Positions 10,101 through 18,800 of a DNA stretch of 64,000 nucleotides are shown here, piece after piece. Position numbers and translations under genes: made by a program. The notes beneath the pieces were generated by a model that saw nothing but the letters and a program-made list of their open reading frames with translations, was not told where the DNA came from and did not search any database. Every line of letters starts with the position of its first letter. Within the stretch, counting starts at the first letter, position 1. The DNA is from Sphingobacterium sp. UBA5670 (lineage in GTDB: Bacteria; Bacteroidota; Bacteroidia; Sphingobacteriales; Sphingobacteriaceae): contig NZ_DIIM01000019.1 in assembly GCF_002420705.1 (NCBI RefSeq), positions 62,001 through 126,000 on the forward strand, given 5' to 3'.

Positions 10101-10510
10101 GCTGGTATAGCGGTATTATCTGCGCATTGACGTAATAGGCGTAGGGCAAAGACCTGATTTGTTGGTTCACTCAATTGTGCTAGGGATTTTGCCAATCCTT
10201 CAACAAAAACTCTTTTTTGTTGCTCTTTACCTGGTTGATTTACATAGAATGAATAGCTGTTTGCTGCAAATTCTATTGGCGCATTATTGCTACCTGGTGC
10301 TTTAAGTCCCTTGAGGAAAGTGACAACGTCGTCAGAAGAAAAGCCCTCCAGCTCATGCATGGCAAGCAAAAATTTTTCTTTTTCTTCGGCAGGCTGCTGC
10401 GCTAATACGTCTGCTATTTTTGTTGCAGTCGTTCTATTTTGTGGTTGCTGCGCGTAGGTTGCACTAGATATAAGAAGCAGTACGGTCAGCGAATTGAATA
10501 TTCTTTTCAT
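7109..10510 (-). CDS. Exported HEAT-repeat protein with two C-terminal DUF1080 (3-keto-glycoside hydrolase-like) domains
   Basis: A large 1133-residue exported protein. Residues 1-20 are a signal peptide ending ATYAQ. About 30-715 is an array of alpha-helical HEAT/ARM-like repeats (recurring ALxxL, AIxxL patterns), probably a binding scaffold. Two concanavalin-like DUF1080 domains follow: about 725-925 (beginning VSLFNGKDLSGW) and about 940-1133 (beginning VLFDGTNLDKW). DUF1080 (PF06439) includes enzymes that split 3-keto-glycosides. The preceding gene, 12 nt upstream on the same strand, encodes a Gfo/Idh/MocA oxidoreductase that could make the 3-keto sugar, so a coupled oxidise-then-cleave route is a reasonable inference. 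Which glycoside is handled, and whether both DUF1080 domains are active, cannot be told. Confidence 0.88.
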   Translation of the reverse strand: MKRIFNSLTVLLLISSATYAQQPQNRTTATKIADVLAQQPAEEKEKFLLAMHELEGFSSDDVVTFLKGLKAPGSNNAPIEFAANSYSFYVNQPGKEQQKRVFVEGLAKSLAQLSEPTNQVFALRLLRQCADNTAIPAVANCLANDYLADAAARTLVSIRTPESTAALEKALAASTTEKTTIALVTALGDLKDKNAESAILGLTQKYNSDGFQRTALIALSKIGGTASESLFQEKLNAAGYSYDKFDAVGLGIDYAQALIDNKHDQDAIKFLNKFFQESQKAKSINGQIASLKLLTTLDPAKQQKNLLAAVKSDNGAYRNIALQLLGKYGKGSDAKSLLALASKGTPEVQESVLNYLAHNGSASSLKLIQALVNKTQSPVTKLAGLSALNTLSQGKETNTLIQALNADQQFNNSVKALILSSKDANVVTDVNNALATVDDDKKIQLLDVLSKRSNNASSKAVLAIKSANPAVEEAVNKALPNVAQESDLEELFNRLNNTTDNKSAALLQRAIVNVVQSSANSKGLTEKLTANIAKSAAPNTAKYFPIFAGLGDAQSLKAVTAYLNNNNTSLRSAAIESLAGWSSSNALPELVSLSRTEKDDNLFNTVYRGLIKSISSSSNTPEQKTLLLKDAFSVAKTADQKKAALSALQPTGTYQSLVFAADLMNDAQLGGTAANVAMNIAMDNKFYGKKVREVLEQVIGKLSGSESGYLKEAVVRYLAEMPIKEGYVSLFNGKDLSGWKGLVADPIKRSKMNEKTLAAEQAKADDIMRKGWTVSNGEIVFSGKGDNLATIKKYGDFEMLVDWKLENYGGIEGDAGIYLRGTPQVQIWDIANTRVGAQVGSGGLYNNQKNESKPSKVADNATGEWNTFKIKMVDDKVTVWLNGQLVTDNVPLENYWDRNQSIFPTEQIELQAHGSVVYYRDLFIKEFPRKQIFKLSDQEKKEGFEVLFDGTNLDKWTENQAYVINDEGYIWVYPNAKFGGNLYTKEEYADFIYRFDFKLTPGANNGVGIRAPLEGDAAYEAMEIQVLDDGADVYKDLKQYQYHGSIYGVVPAKKGYLKPVGEWNSEEIVVKGNRIKVTLNGTVIVDADIAEASKNGTLDGKQHPGLKRTSGHIGFLGHGTEVFFKDIRVKKLK

Positions 10511-10522
10511 TAGGATATCTTT

Positions 10523-11791
10523 TTAAATAGACCAGGGGCCTCTCATTGGTTGGTGAATCAATCTATTTGCGGCGTCATCATTAATAAATAGCTCATTTTG
10601 CGAGTCATATTTTAATGATCTGTTTAGTCGTAATGCTGCTAATCCCATGTTGACCAAAGTACAAGAACGGTGTCCATTGATTTCATTCAGTGCAAACTTT
10701 TCTCTTGTGCGTACAGATTCCAGGAAATCGGTAATCTGCGGTGCCGGTTCAGGGTATTGTGCAAGTTTTCTTTCCAAATCTGGTATATCCGATTGAAAGC
10801 CTCTGTATAATTTACCTTTTGGACCTTCAATATAGGCTGCCTTTTCATCTTTCGCTTCACCGTCTAGAATGATCTGACAACCATCGGCATAGGTAAATGT
10901 AATTCGTCTCCATGTGCCCACGGCATCCGGATGTTGCTGCGGGGCATCAACGTCAACAGTAATAGGGCTTTCGTTGTCTTTACCTAAGAAGTACTGAACA
11001 GGATCCATATAGTGTTGTCCCATATCTCCTAGGCCGCCGCCGTCATAATCCCAATATCCTCTAAAGGTCGTATGTACACGGTGTTTATTGTAAGGCTTGT
11101 ATGGCGCAGGACCTAGCCAAAAATCGTAGTCAAGTTCTGCTGGTACTTTCTCCTCTGGTAAATTTTCCTTTCCTACCCAATAGAACTTCCAATCAAAGCC
11201 TGTATGTTTGCTTATTGTGACTTTCAACGGCCAACCCAACATTCCTGTATCAACTAATTTTTTGATTTTGCTTACGGGAACATTCATTCCATAAAAATCA
11301 TCCTTAAAACGAAACCAGGTATTTAGACGAAAGATATTGCCATGCTGTGCAATGGCTTCTTTCACTTTTTTACCTTCACCGATAGTACGTGTCATCGGTT
11401 TTTCACACCAGATATCTTTTCCTGCTTTTGCCGCTTCGATAGACATCAGTCCATGCCAATGTGGGGGAGTAGCAATATGCACAATATCTACTTCCGGAGA
11501 TTTAATCAACTCCCTAAAGTCATGGTATTCCTTCACACCACCGCCTAAGTCTGCTTGTGCTGCCGCTAGATGGGTTTTGTCCACATCACAAATGGCTACT
11601 GTTTTAGTTCCGGCGTAGCCAAAGTGTCCACGGCCCATATTGCCGACACCAATTACACCTTTGGTTAGATGGTCGCTCGGAGCAAGATAGCCCTGTCCTC
11701 CGAGTACAAAGCGTGGTACAATAGAAAATGCCGCAGCACCGACCACGGATTTTTTTATGAAATCACGCCTTGATGAATTCTGTTCTTTCAT
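10523..11791 (-). CDS. Exported Gfo/Idh/MocA-family oxidoreductase (Tat signal)
   Basis: A 422-residue NAD(P)-dependent sugar oxidoreductase. The N-terminus has a twin-arginine motif SRRDFIKK (Arg8-Arg9) followed by a hydrophobic stretch, so it is probably exported folded with its cofactor. The dinucleotide-binding motif GxGxxG is at residues 48-53, and the family catalytic lysine lies in CEKPM (Lys131). The C-terminal alpha/beta domain with GGGLGDMGQHYMD is typical of the large Bacteroidota group. It is the first gene of an operon with the HEAT/DUF1080 gene. Together they fit 3-keto-glycoside metabolism: oxidation of C3 of a glycosyl unit, then cleavage by DUF1080. Substrate is not deducible. 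Confidence 0.9.
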   Translation of the reverse strand: MKEQNSSRRDFIKKSVVGAAAFSIVPRFVLGGQGYLAPSDHLTKGVIGVGNMGRGHFGYAGTKTVAICDVDKTHLAAAQADLGGGVKEYHDFRELIKSPEVDIVHIATPPHWHGLMSIEAAKAGKDIWCEKPMTRTIGEGKKVKEAIAQHGNIFRLNTWFRFKDDFYGMNVPVSKIKKLVDTGMLGWPLKVTISKHTGFDWKFYWVGKENLPEEKVPAELDYDFWLGPAPYKPYNKHRVHTTFRGYWDYDGGGLGDMGQHYMDPVQYFLGKDNESPITVDVDAPQQHPDAVGTWRRITFTYADGCQIILDGEAKDEKAAYIEGPKGKLYRGFQSDIPDLERKLAQYPEPAPQITDFLESVRTREKFALNEINGHRSCTLVNMGLAALRLNRSLKYDSQNELFINDDAANRLIHQPMRGPWSI

Positions 11792-12174
11792 TTTGGTTGG
11801 ATTAGTTGTTTTATAATTGATCCACTATTAGGCTGTTAAAAATAACGGCATTGGATATTTAATCTTAAAAATAGATAAAAAACTGATAAATGTAAACTGA
11901 TAACTAAAATTTTACGTATTGTTTATTTGTGTTTTATTAAAAAATAACAAAAGAATACTGTGGAATTCGTTTCTTTCATATATAGTGTGCAATTTTTGCC
12001 TATGCTCCGCTTTTGTGTGTGCAAATTGTTACATTTCAATTAGGTAGCCCGACCTATTGGATAGATTAAGAAAGCCTTACCGATCAAGTTTTCTCAATCG
12101 TTTTCGTAAAAGGCGCTTGATTTCAGTCGAATAATCCAGCATCTTTATGGTCGCTCTGATAGCATTAAATCCTA
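11792..12174. promoter_or_regulatory. Divergent control region between oxidoreductase and GH95-like genes
   Basis: 383 bases separate two divergent carbohydrate genes, so both promoters must lie here, though I could not place either by consensus. Symmetric elements seen: TAGGT/ACCTA (12041-12045 and 12052-12056, 6-nt spacer) and a direct repeat GTGTGCAAWTT (about 11985-11995 and 12018-12028). These are operator candidates only. The left part next to the oxidoreductase start is very AT-rich. Confidence 0.35.
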
Positions 12175-14316
12175 ATGATGAATCTAAGAATACTTTTTTT
12201 TCTCATTTGCGCGGTATTCCAGTCAATTTCTGGTTCAGCACAATTCAGAATTCCCGCACTGGGTCATTCCATTTATGAAGGTGTATTTACCGGGAATGGT
12301 CTGCTGGGGACAATGACTTATTTAGCTGGTAAGAATTCAATGCGCGTTGATATTGGAAGAACTGATGTTTATGATCATCGAGCGAATTCGGAAGATAAAT
12401 TGTTTGATCAAGCGCGTATGTCGTTAGGTCATTTTGAAATAGAATTTGAAAGCCCGATTGTACATGCAAAAGGAGACATCTATCTCAAAGAGGCTTTTGC
12501 CGAGGCGAAAGTCAGCACAGGCAAAGGGAGGATGAGAATTCGGACGACCACCTTATCGAATGACAACATTATCTTGCTAGAAGTATTTAAAAAAGATTTT
12601 GACGGGAATTACCATCTGGCATGGAAACCTGATGAAGCCATCAGTCCAAGGATGGGATTCAGCTATACACAGAAACCCAAAAATTATCTAGCAAACCCAA
12701 AAGGGCATTTTGGTGAAAAGGGCGAAATAAAATATTTTGACCAACCTCTTTTAGCCGGGGGAGGATATGTAACGGCTTATTATGGCAAACCCGGCAAAGA
12801 AGTGGATACCTATTTAATTACTGTAGATTATAGCCAGGGTGGAACCGCTTATGTCAATACGGCGATCAATTATGTTCAGAACTTTAATAAGCAAAAGTTA
12901 ACGAAAGGATTGGCATCCCATCGTAAGTGGTGGACCAACTATTTTAAAGCATCAACCCTGGAATTGCCAGATACGGTATACCAGCAGTTTTATGATATGC
13001 AGTTGTATAAGCTTGCCAGTGCAACGAGGTCAGATAAACCTGCCATGGATTTACAGGGGCCTTGGACCAGCCCAACTCCCTGGCCAGCTTATTGGCTCAA
13101 CCTTAATATGCAACTCGCTTATTCACCAGTATTCAAAGCCAACCAACTCGGTATCGCAAATTCTTTAATCCAGATGATTGACCGGAATAAAGATCAGTTA
13201 AAACAAAATGTTCCAGAGCCTTATCGTTATAATAGTTTGGCTGTAGGCCGGTCCTCGGGACCATCTTTATGGAGCCCTGTTCTTTTGGCTAAGAATGTGT
13301 CACTTGAAGGAGCTTCCGATGGTGAAAAAGAATTGGGAAATCTAATCTGGCTCTTGCATAGCTATTATCAGTATTATCGAGCGACGATGTCGCAAGATGT
13401 ATATGATCGCTTGTTCCCGCTTCTAAAGAAAGCGATAAATTATCATTTGCACTTATTGGAAAAAGATCAAACTGGGAAATACCATATCGGTGTGAAAACC
13501 TATTCACCGGAGTATCCTAAGGGCTACGCTTATGATACAAATTATGATCTTTCCATTTTCAGATGGGGGCTCAAGACACTTATTGAGCTGGATCAAGAAA
13601 GAGGCGGCAGGGATAAACTTCATGCTGTCTGGAAAGACATATTGGCCAACTTGATTGATTATCCACAAGATGCCGATGGCTTTATGATTGCAAAAGACCT
13701 TCCCTATGGAGAGTCGCATCGTCATTACTCGCATCTCATGATGATTTACCCTTTTTACGATATAAACTGGGATCAGGTAAATAATCAAGCGCTTATTGAA
13801 CGTTCTATTGCACATTGGCAGAGCAAAAAGCAATGGTTGCAGGGCTATTCATTTACGGGAGCTGCTTCTATGTATGCCATGATGGGGCGAGGAGATTCGG
13901 CTTTGGCTTCGCTGGATGTTTTATTACAGAAATATATTAAAGCCAATACCCTATATGCCGAAAGCGGCCCGGTGATAGAAACTCCACTGGCGGCGATGGC
14001 GAGCATTCAAGAACTGTGTATGCAATATTGGAATGGCATATTACGCGTGTTTCCTGCTATTCCGCACAAATGGGAGGATGTATCCTTTGCCAATTTTTTG
14101 GCAGATGGTGGAAATCTTGTATCGGCACAGCGGAAAAATGGAAAAACGATCGGTATCCAGATTAAAAGTCAATATGGCGGTCGCATACGTTTAAAAGCTG
14201 GTGTAAGAGCACCAGAGGTTAAGATACAGGGAAAAGGCACATTTGATATAGCGCAGGACGGAATGATTGATTTGAATCTTGATAAGGGGGCAATCGCTTT
14301 GATCGTTGCACGTTGA
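12175..14316 (+). CDS. GH95-like glycoside hydrolase, exported
   Basis: A 713-residue exported glycosidase of the GH95/GH65-like (alpha/alpha)6-barrel group. Signal peptide about 1-22 (ends SGSAQ). The N-terminal beta-sandwich begins with GNGLLGTM, matching the G-N-G-x-x-G of GH95. The barrel contains HRHYSHL at residues 515-521 followed by YPFYDI, the most recognisable GH95 signature. The C-terminal part (AIPHKWEDV, then a short beta domain ending SQYGGRIRLK) also follows GH95. Differences: it is shorter than typical alpha-fucosidases of the family, and the DGNFG segment is replaced by ESGPVIETP near residues 595-603. Fucosidase or galactosidase activity is possible but not assured. A second ATG lies one codon downstream. 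It precedes a GH88 gene by 153 nt on the same strand. Confidence 0.75.
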   Translation: MMNLRILFFLICAVFQSISGSAQFRIPALGHSIYEGVFTGNGLLGTMTYLAGKNSMRVDIGRTDVYDHRANSEDKLFDQARMSLGHFEIEFESPIVHAKGDIYLKEAFAEAKVSTGKGRMRIRTTTLSNDNIILLEVFKKDFDGNYHLAWKPDEAISPRMGFSYTQKPKNYLANPKGHFGEKGEIKYFDQPLLAGGGYVTAYYGKPGKEVDTYLITVDYSQGGTAYVNTAINYVQNFNKQKLTKGLASHRKWWTNYFKASTLELPDTVYQQFYDMQLYKLASATRSDKPAMDLQGPWTSPTPWPAYWLNLNMQLAYSPVFKANQLGIANSLIQMIDRNKDQLKQNVPEPYRYNSLAVGRSSGPSLWSPVLLAKNVSLEGASDGEKELGNLIWLLHSYYQYYRATMSQDVYDRLFPLLKKAINYHLHLLEKDQTGKYHIGVKTYSPEYPKGYAYDTNYDLSIFRWGLKTLIELDQERGGRDKLHAVWKDILANLIDYPQDADGFMIAKDLPYGESHRHYSHLMMIYPFYDINWDQVNNQALIERSIAHWQSKKQWLQGYSFTGAASMYAMMGRGDSALASLDVLLQKYIKANTLYAESGPVIETPLAAMASIQELCMQYWNGILRVFPAIPHKWEDVSFANFLADGGNLVSAQRKNGKTIGIQIKSQYGGRIRLKAGVRAPEVKIQGKGTFDIAQDGMIDLNLDKGAIALIVAR

Positions 14317-14469
14317 TAACGCGAGATTAAAGAAAGTCAGACAGGACAAGCTAAATAGGGAGATTCTGTGAACCAAAGCTCCATATTCATTAATCAAAGA
14401 GCTGATTATTTATGTGAAAAATTGATGCGCTGATGCGCTGACCAAATAAAAATAAAAGAATAAAAAATA

Positions 14470-15717
14470 ATGAAATTAAAACAACTCCCTGTGTTATTAT
14501 TGGCTGTTTTGGGTACTTCGACTGTCGTTCAGGCCCAAACAGCAAAACCAAATCTATCCAAAGAGTTTATTCAGCAGCAGCTAGATGCTGCAGCGAAGCA
14601 AATAAAAGTCCTTGCGAATGAAACTCCGACAGAAAAGTTTCCAAAAACTTTTGAAAATGGCAAAGAAGTATTTTCTTCGTCGAGCTGGTGGTGTTCGGGG
14701 TTCTATCCGGGGACTTTGCTGTATTTATATGAAGGGACCAAAGACGAAGGGTTATTAAAGAAAGCAACCGAGAAATTGACGTATCTGGAAAAAGAAAAGA
14801 ACAACAAGGGTACACATGATTTAGGGTTTATGTTATTCTGTAGTTTTGGAAATGCACTTCGTCTCACGGGCGATACGCAAAAGTACGAGCCGGTACTCAG
14901 TACTGGTGCGAATTCTTTGGCATCTCGCTATAGTCCCATTACCAAAACGATCCGTTCCTGGGATCACGGATCATGGCAGTATCCAGTTATAATCGATAAT
15001 ATGATGAACCTGGAGTTTTTGACACAGGTGTCTAAAATGACTGGAGATAAAAAATTCTATGATATTGCGGTATCTCATGCTGAAACAACTTTGAAAAACC
15101 ACTTCAGAAAAGATTATAGTTCCTACCATGTGATCGATTATGATAAGAACACAGGTAAGGCCATTGGAAAAAAAACACACCAGGGTGCATTTGATGAATC
15201 AGCATGGTCAAGAGGGCAGGGATGGGCATTATATGGTTATACCATGATGTATCGTGAAACCAAGAAAAAAGAATTTTTGAAGCAGGCACAGCAAATCGCA
15301 AAGTATATCTTAAGCAATCCAAATCTGCCAGCTGATCTGGTTCCTTACTGGGATTTCGATAAGGATAAAATTGCGAAGTCAGATAAAATGTATCCGAATA
15401 AGGATCTGCGAGATGTATCTGCAGCGGCATTATATGCCTCGGCATTATTGGAGCTCTCTCAATATACAAAGGGAAGTGAGTCTGTGAAGTACTTTGATAA
15501 AGCAGAAACTCTTCTTAAAAATCTGTCGAAGGCACCTTACCTTGCTCCTTATGGGCAAAATGGAGGCTATATTTTACAACATAGTGTTGGCGCGCTACCA
15601 TTGAATTCCGAAATCGATGTACCGTTGACTTATGCAGATTATTACTATGTGGAAGCCTTGGTCCGGTATCAACGCCTATTGTCTGGAGAACCTATGATCA
15701 AAGAGATCGCTAAATAA
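14470..15717 (+). CDS. GH88 unsaturated glucuronyl hydrolase, exported (copy 1)
   Basis: Removes 4,5-unsaturated uronic acid from the non-reducing end of oligosaccharides made by polysaccharide lyases. The 415 residues start with a Sec signal peptide (cleaved after VVQAQ), suggesting a periplasmic enzyme. The GH88 (alpha/alpha)6-barrel is complete. The two aspartates equivalent to those of characterised Bacillus UGL are at Asp117 (THDLGF) and Asp176 (IDNMMNL). A second GH88 gene at 26453 is clearly a paralogue; this copy lacks a lipobox. It is probably co-transcribed with the GH95-like gene and ends in a bidirectional terminator facing the hybrid regulator gene. Confidence 0.92.
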   Translation: MKLKQLPVLLLAVLGTSTVVQAQTAKPNLSKEFIQQQLDAAAKQIKVLANETPTEKFPKTFENGKEVFSSSSWWCSGFYPGTLLYLYEGTKDEGLLKKATEKLTYLEKEKNNKGTHDLGFMLFCSFGNALRLTGDTQKYEPVLSTGANSLASRYSPITKTIRSWDHGSWQYPVIIDNMMNLEFLTQVSKMTGDKKFYDIAVSHAETTLKNHFRKDYSSYHVIDYDKNTGKAIGKKTHQGAFDESAWSRGQGWALYGYTMMYRETKKKEFLKQAQQIAKYILSNPNLPADLVPYWDFDKDKIAKSDKMYPNKDLRDVSAAALYASALLELSQYTKGSESVKYFDKAETLLKNLSKAPYLAPYGQNGGYILQHSVGALPLNSEIDVPLTYADYYYVEALVRYQRLLSGEPMIKEIAK

Positions 15718-15778
15718 GACTATCAAAGAAAAGCGTATTCTTGGGAAATTAACTCGTTTAGATGACACAGGGATAGAT

Positions 15779-15812
15779 AAAAAAAGAGATGCATATAGCA
15801 TCTCTTTTTTTA
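15779..15812. terminator. Bidirectional terminator between GH88 and the hybrid regulator
   Basis: Perfect 14-bp stem from 15779-15792 (A7 then GAGATGC) to 15798-15811, with a 5-nt loop. A-tract on the left and T-tract on the right let it end both convergent transcripts. Confidence 0.9.
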
Positions 15813-15845
15813 TGAGACAGGATGTCGATTAGCATTTAAATATAG

Positions 15846-18800
15846 CTAAGTTTCAGTGGTCTGACTTGAATTCGCTGCTTGTTCTGAAGGATTGTGTCCA
15901 AACTGTTTTTTGAATTCCCTGCTAAAGTATTTTCTGTCGGAAAATCCTACAGCATAGGCGACTTCGCTGATGTTCATGGCAGATATCAGTAATTCTTTCG
16001 CTTTGTTCAGCCGGTAAGTTTTGACATAATTATTGAGCGATAAATTAGAGATGGCCTTCAGCTTGCGATAAAGGATAGGCGCACTCATACCCATTGTTCG
16101 AGAAATAAAATTGACGTCAAAGCCGTCCGATTGAAGATTATCTTCGATTAATTGATTTAGGGATGAGATGAATTGTGCATCAAGCTCATTATCAAATGAA
16201 GCTGTTTTAACCTGAAATTCTTTGCTTCTTTTCTGACTGATTGCCATGAGATTGTGTGCAGAAAGGAAAAGCTGTTTATTGTTGAAAGGTTTTGTCAGGT
16301 AGATGTTTGCACCATGTTCCAAGGCTAAAGTTTGGGAATTGCTATCGGTTACGGCAGTCAGCAAGATGAATGGTATATGACTGGTCATCATATTTGTTTT
16401 AATGGCTTGGCATAGTTGAGCACCATCCATGTAAGGCATCATCAGATCCGAAATAATCAGATCAGGGATATATTCCAATGCTTTAGAAAGTGCCTCCTCA
16501 CCATTGACAGCAGTAATAATACTGAAGCTCTCTTCAAATAGACTGACAACGGCTGCTAATAATTCGCTATTGTCCTCTACAATCAAGATGGTTTGCTTTA
16601 AGGAAATATCCAGCGTGTTTAAGTTCGTTATATTTGCTTCCTCTGTTTCTTTTGTTAATATTTCTACCGGTACAACGTCAGTTTTTTGGTTTGCTTGCTT
16701 CGGGAGACTGACAGTAAATACAGTCCATTCTCCTTTTTCATCCTTCATCGTAGAGCAGCGAATATCTCCTTCGTGCTGCTGCACAATTTGTTTGGTAAGT
16801 GCCAAACCAATACCTGTTCCGATCACGTCGTTAGCCTGTTCTTCACGATAGTATTCTTCAAATATTTTAAATTGATTGTCCGTAGCGATACCGATACCAT
16901 TATCGACGATGTGAATAGCTATTGTATAATCATTTTCGATAAGATCTAGATAAACGGTGCCATGTTCCGGTGTATACTTGATCGCATTTGACAAGAGGTT
17001 AAACATGACCTTATCAAATTGTACGGTATCTATGGATTGTAGCCCTACGGCATCCAGCTGCCGGATATAGTAATTGAGGTGTTTTGCTTTGGCAAGGTCA
17101 TTTAATAGGTAGAAGGTGTCTTCTATATATTCCCTGAAAGAGATGTCCGTTTTTTTCAGGACAAAGTGCTTGTCGTCGAACTTTTTAAAGTCGAGCAATT
17201 CGTTTATGACACCTAGGAGTTTGCTGGCATTCTTTTTTATCCGTTTTACTTTGTTCTGGGTAGAAGTCAGATTGGCTGTTTCGGAAATAATTTCATCCAA
17301 TGGGGACGTTATCAAGGTCAGCGGCGTACGGATTTCGTGCGATATCTGTGTGAAAAATCTGATTTTCCTTTCCTGTTCTCGCTCTGAATTGATCAGCATC
17401 TCACGTTCGACAACAAATTTAATGACCAGATGTACACCCAATGTAAACAATGCTGCATAGCATAGGTAGGCCCACCAGGTTCTCCAAAAAGGAGGTTTTA
17501 TATCCATAAAAATCCTTAGCGGAGTGCTGCTCCATATGCCATCGTTGTTACTGGTAAATATAGTCAAGGTATGCATACCTGTAGGAATATTGGTATATCG
17601 TATTGAAGGGGAGCTTGTTTCAATCCACTCCTTGTCAAAACCTTCGAGCTTATAGCGGTATCTATTCTTTTGCGGTTTGATAAAATTGGAACTGGAGAAA
17701 TTGATGGTGACAAAGTTTTCATCGTGCCGGAGTTTGAGCTGATAGCTGTTTGGATCTGCAGTTTTCTGAATGCGTCCGTAGTTTAATGGAGCCTCTTCGA
17801 GAAAGATATTTCGGAAAAGTACGTTGGGAATGTTTTGATTGAAGGTTATTTGTCGGGTGTCTACAGAAACGACTCCGTTGAGTGTGGTGACAAACAGGGT
17901 TCCTGTTTTGCTCGCAAAAACTTTTGCTCCCAGTAGATTTTTGACCGGTAAACCGTCGTACTGATTCAGGAGGTAGCTATGTTTTGTTTCAGGATCATAG
18001 CATATGAGCCCATTTTTACTGGTACACCAAACTTGATTATTCACAAAGATGGGCCAGCCTAACGAATTGTTTGGAAAACGCGATACCTTGGTTAGTTTAT
18101 CTTGCTGATCAAAGTGATATAAGTTTTCCTTTGATGTCAGCCAGATGTCCCCATTTGGATGTACATAAAATCCACCTAGGACTAATGTGTCGAGCTGTTT
18201 TATTGGGCGTATATTCGATTCATTGTTTTTTTTGCGGTAAAGTGAACCCCCTCTCAGGAAATAGATCTGTTGTTTATTATCGGCTTGTATATCGTCAATT
18301 GTAGTGGCATTCAAAGCTGCGTTGTATTGAGCCGGTTTTCCAGGCTCCACGATATAAAGCCCTTTGTTGGTCCCAAGATATATGCGATGTGCCGGATCGA
18401 CGTAAATGCTGTAGATGTTATTTTTGAGATTTAGGAGGTCTTTTTCAAGATAAAAATGCTGTGCATTTCCATCTTGGGCGTCGATAATGGAATAGCCACC
18501 ACCATATTGTGCCGCGTAAACTTTGTTGTCTCTAACATATAAGTCCTTAATCAGGTTTGACTGGGTCAATTTGGGTAAAGGGGAAGTAGCTCCTGTTGCC
18601 TTATCAATCCTGTTGATTCCCTCTTCCTCTGTTCCTATCCAATAGGCATTGTCTGATTCGGCGAAACTACCGGTAATATCGCTATTGAGGCGAAGACCGG
18701 AAAGCGAACGGGTTGAATAATGCTGCATGGGGATGAGATCGGGATAAATAGCATTTATCCCCCCAAAATAGGTTCCTATCCAAGTGATTTGTTGTCGATC

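Noticed and set aside
14431..14448. Tandem GATGCGCT repeat before GH88 copy 1
   Set aside because: Only two short units with no symmetry or spacing that suggests a binding site.
15104..15469. 121-codon minus-strand open frame in GH88 copy 1
   Set aside because: Antisense to an intact catalytic domain; composition rich in His, Ile and Tyr as in other shadow frames.
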